From positions 1 to 30,226 of the IMG/VR virus record IMGVR_UViG_3300035698_026383: a DNA stretch of 30,226 nucleotides. The stretch is one strand, 5' to 3'. The notes under the pieces are model-generated. The model was not told where the DNA came from, made no database searches, and worked only from the letters and a program-made list of their open reading frames with translations. The stretch's first letter is position 1, and every line of letters starts with the position of its first letter. This document shows, in pieces, positions 14,182 to 22,991 of the stretch. The DNA comes from a virus. The position numbers were made by a program, and so were the translations under genes.

Positions 14182-15522
14182 ATGGCCAAAAAAGGCTATG
14201 GTGTATCTTGGTCTGTGGAATGTAGGATTGGTAAGGATAAGATTCTTATTGGGAATACTAGCATTTCGCATTTCGAATGGAAGAGTATGGTGAATGGCGG
14301 GTTTATTGTACGCATCAGAGCCACTGACCCGAATTTTCAGATATTAGATAAAGTTATCGAGGCATCAGGTGCGTTGCTTGAAACCGGGCGACAATCGAAA
14401 GAGCTGACGTTGGTTGAATTTAAGATTAAGTGGGACGGGACAGAAGAGTTGAAGGAAACGAGGACGAGTTTGGCTCTTATTTCCAATCTCAAAGCCAATG
14501 GTAATAATTCATTAAACGGTGAATTTGAATTCATAGCGGTAGACCCTATTTCGTATTTTCTTAATTCTGGTAAAAGCTCCGGGGCTGCCTACAAAGGCAA
14601 GATAGGCGGCAAAGATGGGGTTATAGCGCAGGTTTTTAATGATTATGTGCCGAAAAAGGTGGGTGGATATACCACTAAGTTGAAGGTCGCCGAAACTGAT
14701 GATGAGGTTAATACATATTGGATGATGCGGCAGGATCCCAAAACTTTCATCATGTCATTGCTGGATTGGTCATGCTCGTTTACCAAACATAAGTCGGCGT
14801 GGAGTGTATCTAGTGGCCAAGACGAGGCAGATAAGGTGTTAACCTTGCGAGTCGACGAATCTTATGTTCCGCATTTGGAGTGGCCAGCACCAAGTGACGA
14901 AGAGCTGGTGTTGGAATATACTGGCGGAACAACCGATATTGACAAATGGGAACTATTGACTGATAATTTTTTGTCTGCTTTGAATTTGAAGTTGTTAACT
15001 AGCGGTATGTCAGCAACGTCTGGTGAATACTTTGACAAGGAAACAGACAAAGAAGATGAGAAAAAGGTCTATATCAAAGACGAAAATACACGTAGCAAAG
15101 TTAATCCGAAATTGACTGCGAAACAGAGTTTTACTAAGCCATCGGATCCTGTTGATCGTGGTTGGACTCATATAAAAGCAACGCCGGAAATTTATAGTGC
15201 TGGTGATATAGGCTTTCGATATGATAGATATATCGATGGGCGTGCCAGGCAGATGTATATGGATATGCTTGGTATGCTAATGCGCGTAAGGATAACTGCA
15301 ATGGGCCAGCATAGGTTATTTGATTCTACGGGCCTTGGTAGGACTAAAGTTGCATTGAGTTGGGTGGCACCAGATAAAGAGAAGGGTGGTACTACAACCC
15401 GCTTTTTATCTGGCGAGTGGTTGCTTTATGGGTGGCACCATAAAGCATCTAGAAATGGTACGTGGCTCACTGATTTGTACCTTTCTAGACTTGATTGGGA
15501 CGCGGCTAGCATTGGTAGTTAA
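14182..15522 (+). CDS. Baseplate hub protein, gp27/gpD-like
   Basis: This 446-residue protein probably forms the trimeric hub that sits on the spike and joins it to the tube. The N-terminal beta region reads YGVSWSVECRIGKDKILIGN, the middle is charged, and the C-terminus WLLYGWHHKASRNGTW followed by L-T-D-L-Y-L-S-R (about 412-435) is the hub ending seen across phage and contractile-injection baseplates (a G-x-[FW]-x-x-x-x-x-x-H-x-x-x-x-x-x-x-T-x-L-x-L-x-R pattern). I used ATG 14182 with GGAG seven bases upstream; an in-frame TTG at 14170 would add four residues. It precedes the tape measure, as T4 gene 27 precedes 28 and 29. Confidence 0.7.
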   Translation: MAKKGYGVSWSVECRIGKDKILIGNTSISHFEWKSMVNGGFIVRIRATDPNFQILDKVIEASGALLETGRQSKELTLVEFKIKWDGTEELKETRTSLALISNLKANGNNSLNGEFEFIAVDPISYFLNSGKSSGAAYKGKIGGKDGVIAQVFNDYVPKKVGGYTTKLKVAETDDEVNTYWMMRQDPKTFIMSLLDWSCSFTKHKSAWSVSSGQDEADKVLTLRVDESYVPHLEWPAPSDEELVLEYTGGTTDIDKWELLTDNFLSALNLKLLTSGMSATSGEYFDKETDKEDEKKVYIKDENTRSKVNPKLTAKQSFTKPSDPVDRGWTHIKATPEIYSAGDIGFRYDRYIDGRARQMYMDMLGMLMRVRITAMGQHRLFDSTGLGRTKVALSWVAPDKEKGGTTTRFLSGEWLLYGWHHKASRNGTWLTDLYLSRLDWDAASIGS

Positions 15523-15524
15523 AT

Positions 15525-18500
15525 ATGGCAGATGCAGCACAAGAAATGACTTTTCGACTGGTATTTGAGGCGGTGGGGGCGGACTTGCTTCAGAAAATCG
15601 GCGAGAAACAGGTTGACCAAGCAGAGGAGGTGATTGTACAGGAACAAGATAAGATCAAGATGATGACTGAGCAGTTCACTATAGTTGAGAAGATGCTGGC
15701 GCTGCAGAAAGACGCAGTTAAGAGAGCAGAGGTGATATCTAAACTTCGCAAGGATGATGTCAATTCGCTTCAAATTCAGCAGCAGGAGCTCCTAGCCGCC
15801 AAGGCTGTTATAGATCATATCATGTCGAGTCCCAAGAAATTCGGCGTAATAGAGGGGCCGCAGCTAGAGGACATGGCGAAAATGCTTAACCGCATTGATG
15901 CGGTCGACAAGTCAATAGACGATGCAATAAGCTCCACCAATGAGTGGAAAAAAGCGCTGAAGGATGTGGGGCTTGATAAGCTTGGCACTAGCGCCAAGAA
16001 CTTGATGTCAATAGGTGGCCAAGTTGGACTCTGGGCTGGGATGTTTAAAGAGAACTCCAGGCAAGCCGCACAATGGATGCAACAAAACTATCAATTATAT
16101 GGCAGTATGCAGGATGTCGCAGCTGGTGTTCGAGATATGAAGACCCAGCATGGGTTGCTGCAAAAAGAGGCTGAGGCAGCGCAGAAAGCTGTGATGAGTG
16201 TCTCAATGGCAGGCGATCCCGAACGCATAAATGCCATCTCCGGTGCTGTCGGCCGGTTTGCGATGACCACTGGCGCTAGTGCAGAAATAACAGCCAAACT
16301 GGTTAAACAATTCCAAATCCTGGGATTTAGCCTCAAAACTGCTGAAAAACAGTTTAAGGCTTTGAGGACTGCTGCTGCTAACTACGGCATAACTGGCAAA
16401 GACATGGATGTTATTAACCAGTATATGCTTAAGAACATGCACATTATGGCAGCAACTGCTGACGGATCTGCCGAAAAGATGGCCCAATTGGGCAAGAATG
16501 TAGTGACGGCTGGCAGCATGGCTAAGTTGGCTGGGATGGACATGTCTGAATTTGGTGAGATACTGCAAACTCTCACAGACGACGCTACTAAATTTGTTGT
16601 GCTTCTGGAAGGCTCATTGACCTCATCTGACCCAGGGGCCATGTTCTTAACTATGGGCAAAAATGCCGGCAAGGCAGTTGATTCGCTTGAGGGCATTGAG
16701 AGTCACTGGCAAAGACAGAAGATTGCGAATGATGTTTATGGAATGTCGTACGATCGATTGGTGAAGTTGGACAAGGCCTACGAGAATCTCGAAAAGGCCA
16801 CAGGCGCATCGGGGAAAACGCTTGAAGGCATGCTAAATGGAACTATTAAGCTGACAGCAGCACAAGAGGAGGCGATTGAAGCATATAGAGAGGTTAGCGA
16901 ACCGACGCGACAATTCGACTTGGTCATGGAGAAATTGAGAGATATCTTTGTGGATATTATTGGCCCAATAGTTGAATTTGTTGCGTGGGTTGCGGCTGGA
17001 ATTGCGGCACTGTTGAAGTTTAAGGCCGTTAGATATGCTGTAGCTGCGATTGGCATATTGGTTACCGCTCTCGTCCTTTTAAAGTGGACAATAGGCACAC
17101 TTGCTATAGTGGGTACTATTATACCCATGTTTTCGGGGCTTACGGCAACTCTGTATGGAACCGCTGCGGCTTCGAAAGCGGCAGCAGGAGCGGGTGGGGG
17201 GATGAGCTCTCTGGGTGAGAAGATTGTACATTTCTTTGATAGCATGTCAAGCCTTGATATGAAAGGCGTGTTCAAATTCGCCGCTGCGATGCTGATATTC
17301 GGCGGCGCGATGATTATTCTTGGGTGGGCTTCCCAGATTGTGCCACCTGGTAGGCTACAGGAAATGGGTATCAGTTTGATACTCTTCGCAGGAGCAATCT
17401 GGATTGTAGGCCAGACCCTTCAGAGCTCATTTACCAGTATGCTTATGGGGGCGCTAGGGATGCTTATTTTGGGTGGCGCATTGATCGTGCTTGGGTTGGC
17501 TACGTTGTTGATACCGCCCGAGAACCTTATAATGCTTGCTGTTGGCATACTGATTATGGCTGGGGCTATGTGGGTTTTGGCTTCTGCGGCGCCAATATCG
17601 TGGATGGCGGCATTGGGCCTGGTGGCGTTGGCAGGGGGTTTGGCAATCTTAGGTCTGGCCCTGTTGATTCCGTCGTTGAGCGGCGATAGTCTTGCGGCAT
17701 CGGCGTTGGGGCTGCTGGGATTTGCTGGGGCAGCACTGTTACTTGCAATAGCCGCGATACCATTCCTCGCTGGTGCTGTTCTTGTTTTGGCTGCTATGGT
17801 TGTGTTGGGGGCCGCGATGCTCATCGGGGCTCTGTTGATCATACCAGCAGCACTATTTTGGGTTGCTGGTAAGTTGATTGGTAGCGGATTTGCCGCTATT
17901 TTTGACGGGCTTCCTGGTGGGGATGCTAGCTCCCTAGTAATATTAGGGAAGCATGCATATAATGGGTTATGGGGCATAGCTGCTGGGGTTAGTGCTTTGG
18001 CCGCTTCGAGTTGGTTTAAGTTCTGGTTGGCGTCAGAATATATCGGTGAGGGACTATATTATGTTATGCGTGGCTTGGCGGCCGCAGGCTCTGGAATGCA
18101 GAATGTGGCTGCTCTTGCGGAGGCGTTACCTCAGCTAGCAGCTGGTATAACTGCTTTCGCTATTGATAAGGAGACGGCTGCTGCCTTCTTTTGGACAGCT
18201 TTCGATATTGGTGATGGTTTGTATTGGCTCAGTAGGGGCATACGTGACTCGTTCCTCATAATATTGTTTGCGCCACTTCTCGCGATTAGCCTCGCTAAAT
18301 TAGGTTCTGGCATTAGATCGTTCGGCTCTGCTTCTGGGTTTGTTAAAGCTGCTGTAGGGTTTAGGTCTGCAATCCGTATTATCGGTGATGGTCTAATATA
18401 TTATGGATTATATGTTGAGAATGCCGCAAACAGAGTTCTCGCGGCAGTATTTAAAGTAGGGATGGCCCAACAGGCTTTGAAATGGATGGGCCTTGATGAG

Positions 18501-18764
18501 ATAGTTAAATCTGCCGCTACTGTGACGGTGAAAGCCGATGTTGAAGACAAGAAGAAAGAATCAGAGGATCGCCTCACGCAGTCTGAATTGTTAGAAGATA
18601 TTCTGACATCGATACAAGGGTTAGCTACGGCGGTTGGTGGTCTTGTTACTGGTGGTGGTGCGGCAGATAAGGTTGAAGCAGTTCGCGAGCTGTTGGATAA
18701 ATATCTCCCGGTGATTGCTGAAGGCGATAGCCAGTTGAGCGTCGGAAATACAAACCAGTGGTGA
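15525..18764 (+). CDS. Tape measure protein
   Basis: At 1079 residues this is the longest gene here and matches a tape measure, which sets tube length and is ejected ahead of the DNA. The first 130 residues are charged coiled coil (QVDQAEEVIVQEQDKIKMM and on), followed by an alanine-rich helical region. From about 480 to 790 it has many hydrophobic segments (VEFVAWVAAGIAALL, FAAAMLIFGGAMIILGW, LILGGALIVLGLATLL, LGLVALAGGLAILGLALLI), as in tape measures that enter or cross the host membrane. The C-terminus is again charged. Scaling from T4 gp29 (about 590 residues for a tail near 100 nm) suggests a tail of roughly 160-180 nm, an estimate only. Confidence 0.9.
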   Translation: MADAAQEMTFRLVFEAVGADLLQKIGEKQVDQAEEVIVQEQDKIKMMTEQFTIVEKMLALQKDAVKRAEVISKLRKDDVNSLQIQQQELLAAKAVIDHIMSSPKKFGVIEGPQLEDMAKMLNRIDAVDKSIDDAISSTNEWKKALKDVGLDKLGTSAKNLMSIGGQVGLWAGMFKENSRQAAQWMQQNYQLYGSMQDVAAGVRDMKTQHGLLQKEAEAAQKAVMSVSMAGDPERINAISGAVGRFAMTTGASAEITAKLVKQFQILGFSLKTAEKQFKALRTAAANYGITGKDMDVINQYMLKNMHIMAATADGSAEKMAQLGKNVVTAGSMAKLAGMDMSEFGEILQTLTDDATKFVVLLEGSLTSSDPGAMFLTMGKNAGKAVDSLEGIESHWQRQKIANDVYGMSYDRLVKLDKAYENLEKATGASGKTLEGMLNGTIKLTAAQEEAIEAYREVSEPTRQFDLVMEKLRDIFVDIIGPIVEFVAWVAAGIAALLKFKAVRYAVAAIGILVTALVLLKWTIGTLAIVGTIIPMFSGLTATLYGTAAASKAAAGAGGGMSSLGEKIVHFFDSMSSLDMKGVFKFAAAMLIFGGAMIILGWASQIVPPGRLQEMGISLILFAGAIWIVGQTLQSSFTSMLMGALGMLILGGALIVLGLATLLIPPENLIMLAVGILIMAGAMWVLASAAPISWMAALGLVALAGGLAILGLALLIPSLSGDSLAASALGLLGFAGAALLLAIAAIPFLAGAVLVLAAMVVLGAAMLIGALLIIPAALFWVAGKLIGSGFAAIFDGLPGGDASSLVILGKHAYNGLWGIAAGVSALAASSWFKFWLASEYIGEGLYYVMRGLAAAGSGMQNVAALAEALPQLAAGITAFAIDKETAAAFFWTAFDIGDGLYWLSRGIRDSFLIILFAPLLAISLAKLGSGIRSFGSASGFVKAAVGFRSAIRIIGDGLIYYGLYVENAANRVLAAVFKVGMAQQALKWMGLDEIVKSAATVTVKADVEDKKKESEDRLTQSELLEDILTSIQGLATAVGGLVTGGGAADKVEAVRELLDKYLPVIAEGDSQLSVGNTNQW

Positions 18765-18768
18765 TAAT

Positions 18769-19431
18769 ATGGCCTTTGAACTTTTAGAATTTGATAGAAT
18801 CCTCGCTACAGAGCACATGACCATGAAGCTCTTTAAGCCTGGGGACAAGGTCCATCCAGAGTTGAATGTCGATATACCATTTCAATTTCCGCCGGTCATC
18901 GGCTCGGACAATAAAGAAGTTCACTATGAAGAAAAGGCAATGGCGAATATTGAGCCGCAGGTTGCATTCAAAAGTTCCAAAGCGCGAGTCATTGCGCTGA
19001 AATGGACTTATATAGCCACCGGTGCTGCGAATGGTGCGACAGCTCCAAAGCCATGGAATTGCGCGTACATAGCTAAACAGGTGAAGCAGATGCGTAGTTT
19101 CTTTTATCAGACGGCGATACAATGGTCTACAGGAAGACAATTAGCCATTGGATTTCGCGGTTTTGATATGGTTGGTATAGGCTCATCTTTTAAAAGTCCT
19201 CTTGATCCTAAAAGCAAAAATGTGGCGTCTTTCACGTTTCGCTCAGATGGCGTTAAAGTCAGTTACAGTCCGACTGTCGTACAAGACACCAGTGGGGTAT
19301 TTGCGCTTAAGACTGATTTAGAGATGACAATCAAATTGTGGAGCAAGGCTGAAGACCCAGATGGTAATCCTATGCTTGACTTTCCGTGGTTGTCCTCGGC
19401 CGAGGATAAACTGACCCTTGACTGGAGATAA
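18769..19431 (+). CDS. Baseplate tube initiator-like protein (gp48/gp54 position)
   Basis: This 220-residue protein lies right after the tape measure, where T4 has the tube-initiator genes 48 and 54. The sequence has FPPVIGSDNKEVHYEE, IEPQVAFKSSKARVIALKWT, then a helix QVKQMRSFFYQT, and a final SYSPTVVQDTSGVFALKTDL with a beta strand MTIKLWSK. I recognise this as a baseplate-tube type layout in contractile phages (two beta sheets around a helix, related to the tube fold). It would form the ring on which the tube and sheath begin to polymerise. Its TAA shares a base with the next ATG. Confidence 0.6.
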   Translation: MAFELLEFDRILATEHMTMKLFKPGDKVHPELNVDIPFQFPPVIGSDNKEVHYEEKAMANIEPQVAFKSSKARVIALKWTYIATGAANGATAPKPWNCAYIAKQVKQMRSFFYQTAIQWSTGRQLAIGFRGFDMVGIGSSFKSPLDPKSKNVASFTFRSDGVKVSYSPTVVQDTSGVFALKTDLEMTIKLWSKAEDPDGNPMLDFPWLSSAEDKLTLDWR

Positions 19432-19727
19432 TGATGCCAATTGACCTGCCACTAAATTCAAGATATCTGCGCACCGATCCGGTTAAGTTTAATGGCGAAG
19501 AAACCATAGGCTGGTGGGCTGGCACTAGCTGGCTCGAGAGCGAAGCTAGCCAGACAATTGTGGCGACAGCAAGCCAGGCTGGTCGGTTGGATAATATCGC
19601 TAATGAGCATCTTGGTTCTTCGGATCTTTGGTGGATGTTGCTATATTATAACAAGAAAACCGACATCAATTGGCCGCGAGCTGGCGACGAAGTCGCAATA
19701 CCCAAAACTGGTCTATTAGGGACCTAA
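19431..19727 (+). CDS. Baseplate wedge protein with LysM-like fold, gp53-like
   Basis: This 98-residue protein has a basic SRYLRTDPVKFNG start and then a LysM-like module at about 40-96: an A-G-R-L-D-N-I-A-N-E-H-L-G segment, SSDLWWMLLYYNKKTDINWP and AGDEVAIPK. That is the pattern of T4 gp53 and of LysM-like baseplate clamps, which bridge wedge subunits to the sheath rather than bind peptidoglycan. An ATG also occurs three bases later (19434); either gives the same mature protein within one residue. The location between tube initiator and spike agrees with a baseplate role. Confidence 0.75.
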   Translation: MMPIDLPLNSRYLRTDPVKFNGEETIGWWAGTSWLESEASQTIVATASQAGRLDNIANEHLGSSDLWWMLLYYNKKTDINWPRAGDEVAIPKTGLLGT

Positions 19728-21884
19728 ATGGACGACAACACTAATAAAATTTTTTCTGATTTCTTTGGCGAAAGAGCGGAGTCATTGGAAGAGCGGTTTG
19801 ATGGACTGTGGCGGTCTGTGGTGGTTGAGACAAATGACCCATTGCGGATGCGCCGTGTGCGGTTTAAGATCCCCGAGCTTCACGATTGGACCCTTAAACC
19901 GGAAGAATGTCCGTGGGCTGTGACATCCTCTGATCTTGGTACGAAAAGATGTGGTAGGTTTTCATACCCATGTATTGGTGACTGGGTGTGGATACAATTC
20001 GAGAAGAACCACCCATATGGCCCTATCGTAGTTGGGTTTGCTGATCCTACGAGACGGAAATTTTATCCGCTGCCGTCATTGCATGGCAAAACGCCGGTTC
20101 CAGTCGATGAAAACAGTGATGTTGACGATCAGCCCGAGGATTTTGATCCTAATTATATGCCAGCCGACGGGCGGCCTATGAGCCATGGATGGCAGGATCG
20201 ATATGGCAATCTCGACATACACGATGCGACGGGCTTCTTTCCCACCGAGCATGTCGTGCAGCCACCACCACCAGATACGGACCAGCAGAGCAAGGGGGAA
20301 TTCGCACAGGCCATAGATCCTCCTATAGCCAACGAGCCCGATTCTAAGATGATGTGTCGAATCTCGAAGTACGGCAACATAATCCTTCAGTCGGATATGG
20401 GATATGAATGGAAGGAAGAATTTGATGGCGATTTTGATGATGATGAGCAATTTGAGATAGATAGGTGGCTATATCTTCAGAAACTCTTGCACGAAGATGA
20501 TGGTACTGGCGACCCAGACTGGCATGACCAACGCCGGATGATGCAGCTTACCAGGTATGGTCACAAGTTTGAAATGCGGGACGTGGGGTGGAATAAGACC
20601 AGGGAAAAAGAATACTCAGACGAGTCGAAGGATATAGGAGACACCACAACTGGCAAAGACGAACGCTGGATGAAGATGCGAACAAAGGGTGGTATGCTTA
20701 TCCAAGCTAGCGACATCGGCATGGACCCTGAAAATGACGAATTTACCAAGCGGCTTCTCCAGGAGGAGGTCGCTGAGGTATATCTAGATAAAGAAGATCA
20801 ATTCGCTAAGGTGCAGGAGGAATGGAATAAGTACGGCACCCGCGATATGCGGATGTTGCGGTTTGTGACTCGCAGTGGGATTAAGATCGTCCTGGATGAT
20901 CGTACTAGTCATGACGGCGGTGACTATCGCCTGCCGGCGAGTGCATCAGACGAGAACAGGAAAAATGAAGAAATCGGTATAGGAATATTAGTCAAGGGCC
21001 GCGCGAATGCGGGCACTAAGGCCGATGAATATAATGACCTTAGCGGCGATCCTAAGGGATATTATTGGCAATTCGATGAAAGGCCCGACCACAATAGCAC
21101 TGCGTGGGGGACGCCCATGGGCCAGGTTATGGGGATGGACGATAATGAAGAATATTTGGCCATCTGTAGCCGTCTCCCGGAATTGCCAACTGATTGGAAA
21201 TACCTATCAGAAAATGAATTTCTTGAGCAATCTGTGGAGAGCCTCGAGCCGCACACCAACACTCATCACCTTATAATTGACCATGGCCGCGAACTTATCA
21301 GGCTAAAATCGCGTGCTGGCTCGGGCGATGCGTCACGCACCCAAAAGATGGGTGCGTCCGCTAGCGGCGAGCATGCCGGGCTTGAGATCCATGATGCTCC
21401 TTCCGACGATCCGTGGGTTGAGCTTATTGATATTGACAAGCGAGGGCTGTGGTTCAACCGCCAGGATGGGGTTGGAATATGGCGTGGAAAAGAAGGTTCT
21501 AACATATACGTATGGCTTGACGATAAACAGAACAATATAATTCTCAGGAACACTTCTGATGGCGGCAAGGTGCAGATATACTGCCAGGGCAATGTCGATG
21601 TGATATCTGATAAAATCGTCGGCCTGCAAGCTAACCAAATCAACCTGAGAGCGCAATCCGAGATTAGACTAAGCGCTGCTGGGATCAGTTACACGTTTGG
21701 GTCGGCGCTTCGTATGGGTGGCGATATCCACGCTCCAAATGTATATGCGCGATTCCCGAGTGCTGAAAGGCCGAAAGACGTGGCCGGCAGGGGTACTGGC
21801 CAGCAATCTGGCGGCGGCAGCCCCGTATCAAATTTACAAGTGGAAAGTTTGCCTCCTAGGCAGGAACCGAGCAATAGACTGTGA
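19728..21884 (+). CDS. Baseplate central spike, gp5/VgrG-like
   Basis: This 718-residue protein is the membrane-piercing spike. Residues about 25-112 form an OB-fold: LWRSVVVETNDPLRMRRVRF, CPWAVTS, IGDWVWIQFEKNHPYGPIVV and GFADPT. From about 210 to 530 a strand-turn motif recurs with large acidic insertions: RISKYGNIILQSDMG, QLTRYGHKFEMRDVG, MRTKGGMLIQASDIG and RFVTRSGIKIVLDD. After 590 a beta-helix-like run (NIILRNTSDGGKVQIYCQGN, then DVISDKIVGLQANQINLRAQ) ends in a Gly/Ser/Pro tail that would be capped by a PAAR-type tip. Unlike T4 gp5 there is no recognisable lysozyme domain between OB-fold and helix. Confidence 0.88.
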   Translation: MDDNTNKIFSDFFGERAESLEERFDGLWRSVVVETNDPLRMRRVRFKIPELHDWTLKPEECPWAVTSSDLGTKRCGRFSYPCIGDWVWIQFEKNHPYGPIVVGFADPTRRKFYPLPSLHGKTPVPVDENSDVDDQPEDFDPNYMPADGRPMSHGWQDRYGNLDIHDATGFFPTEHVVQPPPPDTDQQSKGEFAQAIDPPIANEPDSKMMCRISKYGNIILQSDMGYEWKEEFDGDFDDDEQFEIDRWLYLQKLLHEDDGTGDPDWHDQRRMMQLTRYGHKFEMRDVGWNKTREKEYSDESKDIGDTTTGKDERWMKMRTKGGMLIQASDIGMDPENDEFTKRLLQEEVAEVYLDKEDQFAKVQEEWNKYGTRDMRMLRFVTRSGIKIVLDDRTSHDGGDYRLPASASDENRKNEEIGIGILVKGRANAGTKADEYNDLSGDPKGYYWQFDERPDHNSTAWGTPMGQVMGMDDNEEYLAICSRLPELPTDWKYLSENEFLEQSVESLEPHTNTHHLIIDHGRELIRLKSRAGSGDASRTQKMGASASGEHAGLEIHDAPSDDPWVELIDIDKRGLWFNRQDGVGIWRGKEGSNIYVWLDDKQNNIILRNTSDGGKVQIYCQGNVDVISDKIVGLQANQINLRAQSEIRLSAAGISYTFGSALRMGGDIHAPNVYARFPSAERPKDVAGRGTGQQSGGGSPVSNLQVESLPPRQEPSNRL

Positions 21885-22606
21885 TAATTAGATATCCAAC
21901 TGGGTCGTACCTCACTGTCCTTCCGAAAGAGCCGGAAGACTCGGAGAGCGTTGTGTATACTATTAGTAGTACTACACCCCCGAGGTCTGAGCTCAATTTT
22001 ATACAGATACCAGATGGCATAAAAAGGAAGCAGCGTGACGCAAGAACTGCGCTGCCTGCGACTAGACGATTTAATCTCGGTAACCTGGCCATTACTTCTA
22101 AAAAGAATCGGGCGGGGTCGATTGTAACTGGCAATCAGCTATTTTATATTGGTCAGGTGACTGAATTTGTTGATTCTTCGGCCGCAGACGTAAGCGATAT
22201 TAATAGCGATTTAGTAACTCAGCATGATCGAATTTATATTGATCCGGGGCATCTTGGCTTAGAGTCGGGTGAATTGGATGACATTTCATCTGAAGCCCTT
22301 GATGCTCAAGGACAGATTCTCATAGAACTAGAAGGTTTGCAAAAACGCAAAGATGATCTACAAGTTGAAATTGTCAGTCAGCAAAAAATACTTAATGACG
22401 CTAATAGGGTCATAGGAGCACTTGATATTATAGTGGACCTTGATCCGGGTAATGTAGAGATGCAAGCCCTTAAGGCGCAGACAGAAGTAGTGGCGGCAGA
22501 CGCTACGGTTGCCATTGCTGAGGCAGTAGCGGAGATAAATGAAATGCCGGCTACGATCCGCGCAAAGCACGATAAGCTCAGAACTCTTGCCACATTGATA
22601 GATTAA
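21881..22606 (+). CDS. Baseplate-region coiled-coil protein of unknown function
   Basis: This 241-residue protein starts at GTG 21881, overlapping the spike stop by four bases (GTGA); no ATG fits the N-terminus. The first 110 residues are beta-rich (IIRYPTGSYLTVLPKEPED, then VVYTISSTTPPRSELNFIQI). From about 140 to 235 a long helix with heptad-like spacing follows (ILIELEGLQKRKDDLQVEIV, ANRVIGALDIIVD and EVVAADATVAIAEAVAEINE), which should make a coiled coil. I recall similar proteins among structural genes of large myoviruses but know no function. Its place between spike and gp25 argues for a baseplate component. Confidence 0.7.
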   Translation: MIIRYPTGSYLTVLPKEPEDSESVVYTISSTTPPRSELNFIQIPDGIKRKQRDARTALPATRRFNLGNLAITSKKNRAGSIVTGNQLFYIGQVTEFVDSSAADVSDINSDLVTQHDRIYIDPGHLGLESGELDDISSEALDAQGQILIELEGLQKRKDDLQVEIVSQQKILNDANRVIGALDIIVDLDPGNVEMQALKAQTEVVAADATVAIAEAVAEINEMPATIRAKHDKLRTLATLID

Positions 22607-22990
22607 ATGGAATCTTTTGGATATAATCCGCCCTTTTTTGGTGGGCATCAGAATGTGATGTCTAGGCAAGCTGGAGATCGTTTGATTAAGAACGATATCT
22701 TACAGTTGCTGCTCACAGTGCCCGGCGAGCGTGTTATGCGACCAACTTGGGGGACGCTTATTAAGCCGTCGATATTTGACAATATCGACGATAATTCTAT
22801 AAATGCATTGCGAGAGAGTATTGCGTCGGCACTTTCAACATATGAAACTAGAGTTATCCTTGGAATTAGCATTACCACCGAGGAAGATGGGACGATATTG
22901 CGGATTCGCTTGGAAGGCGAGTTCACGAACGAACCAAACCACACTTTTGAAGATGAATTATTGCTGCCAATAATGCGGGCGGAGAGTTAA
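22607..22990 (+). CDS. gp25: Baseplate wedge protein, T4 gp25-like
   Basis: This 127-residue protein is nearly the size of T4 gp25 (132). It has the family's key features: a start GYNPPFFGGHQNV, the DILQLLLTVPGERVMRPTWG stretch (residues 30-49) with the conserved R-x-x-x-P-x-[FW]-G motif, and the C-terminal strand pair RVILGISITTEEDGTILRIR. gp25 binds the gp6 core of each wedge and contacts the first sheath ring, acting as the seed for sheath assembly. The next gene is the gp6-like wedge, as in T4 and P2 (W-J). Confidence 0.93.
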   Translation: MESFGYNPPFFGGHQNVMSRQAGDRLIKNDILQLLLTVPGERVMRPTWGTLIKPSIFDNIDDNSINALRESIASALSTYETRVILGISITTEEDGTILRIRLEGEFTNEPNHTFEDELLLPIMRAES

Positions 22991-22991
22991 T

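Noticed and set aside
17931-17949. TCCCTA/TAGGGA hairpin in the tape measure gene
   Set aside because: A six-base stem within a long coding region, with no conserved context or function suggested.
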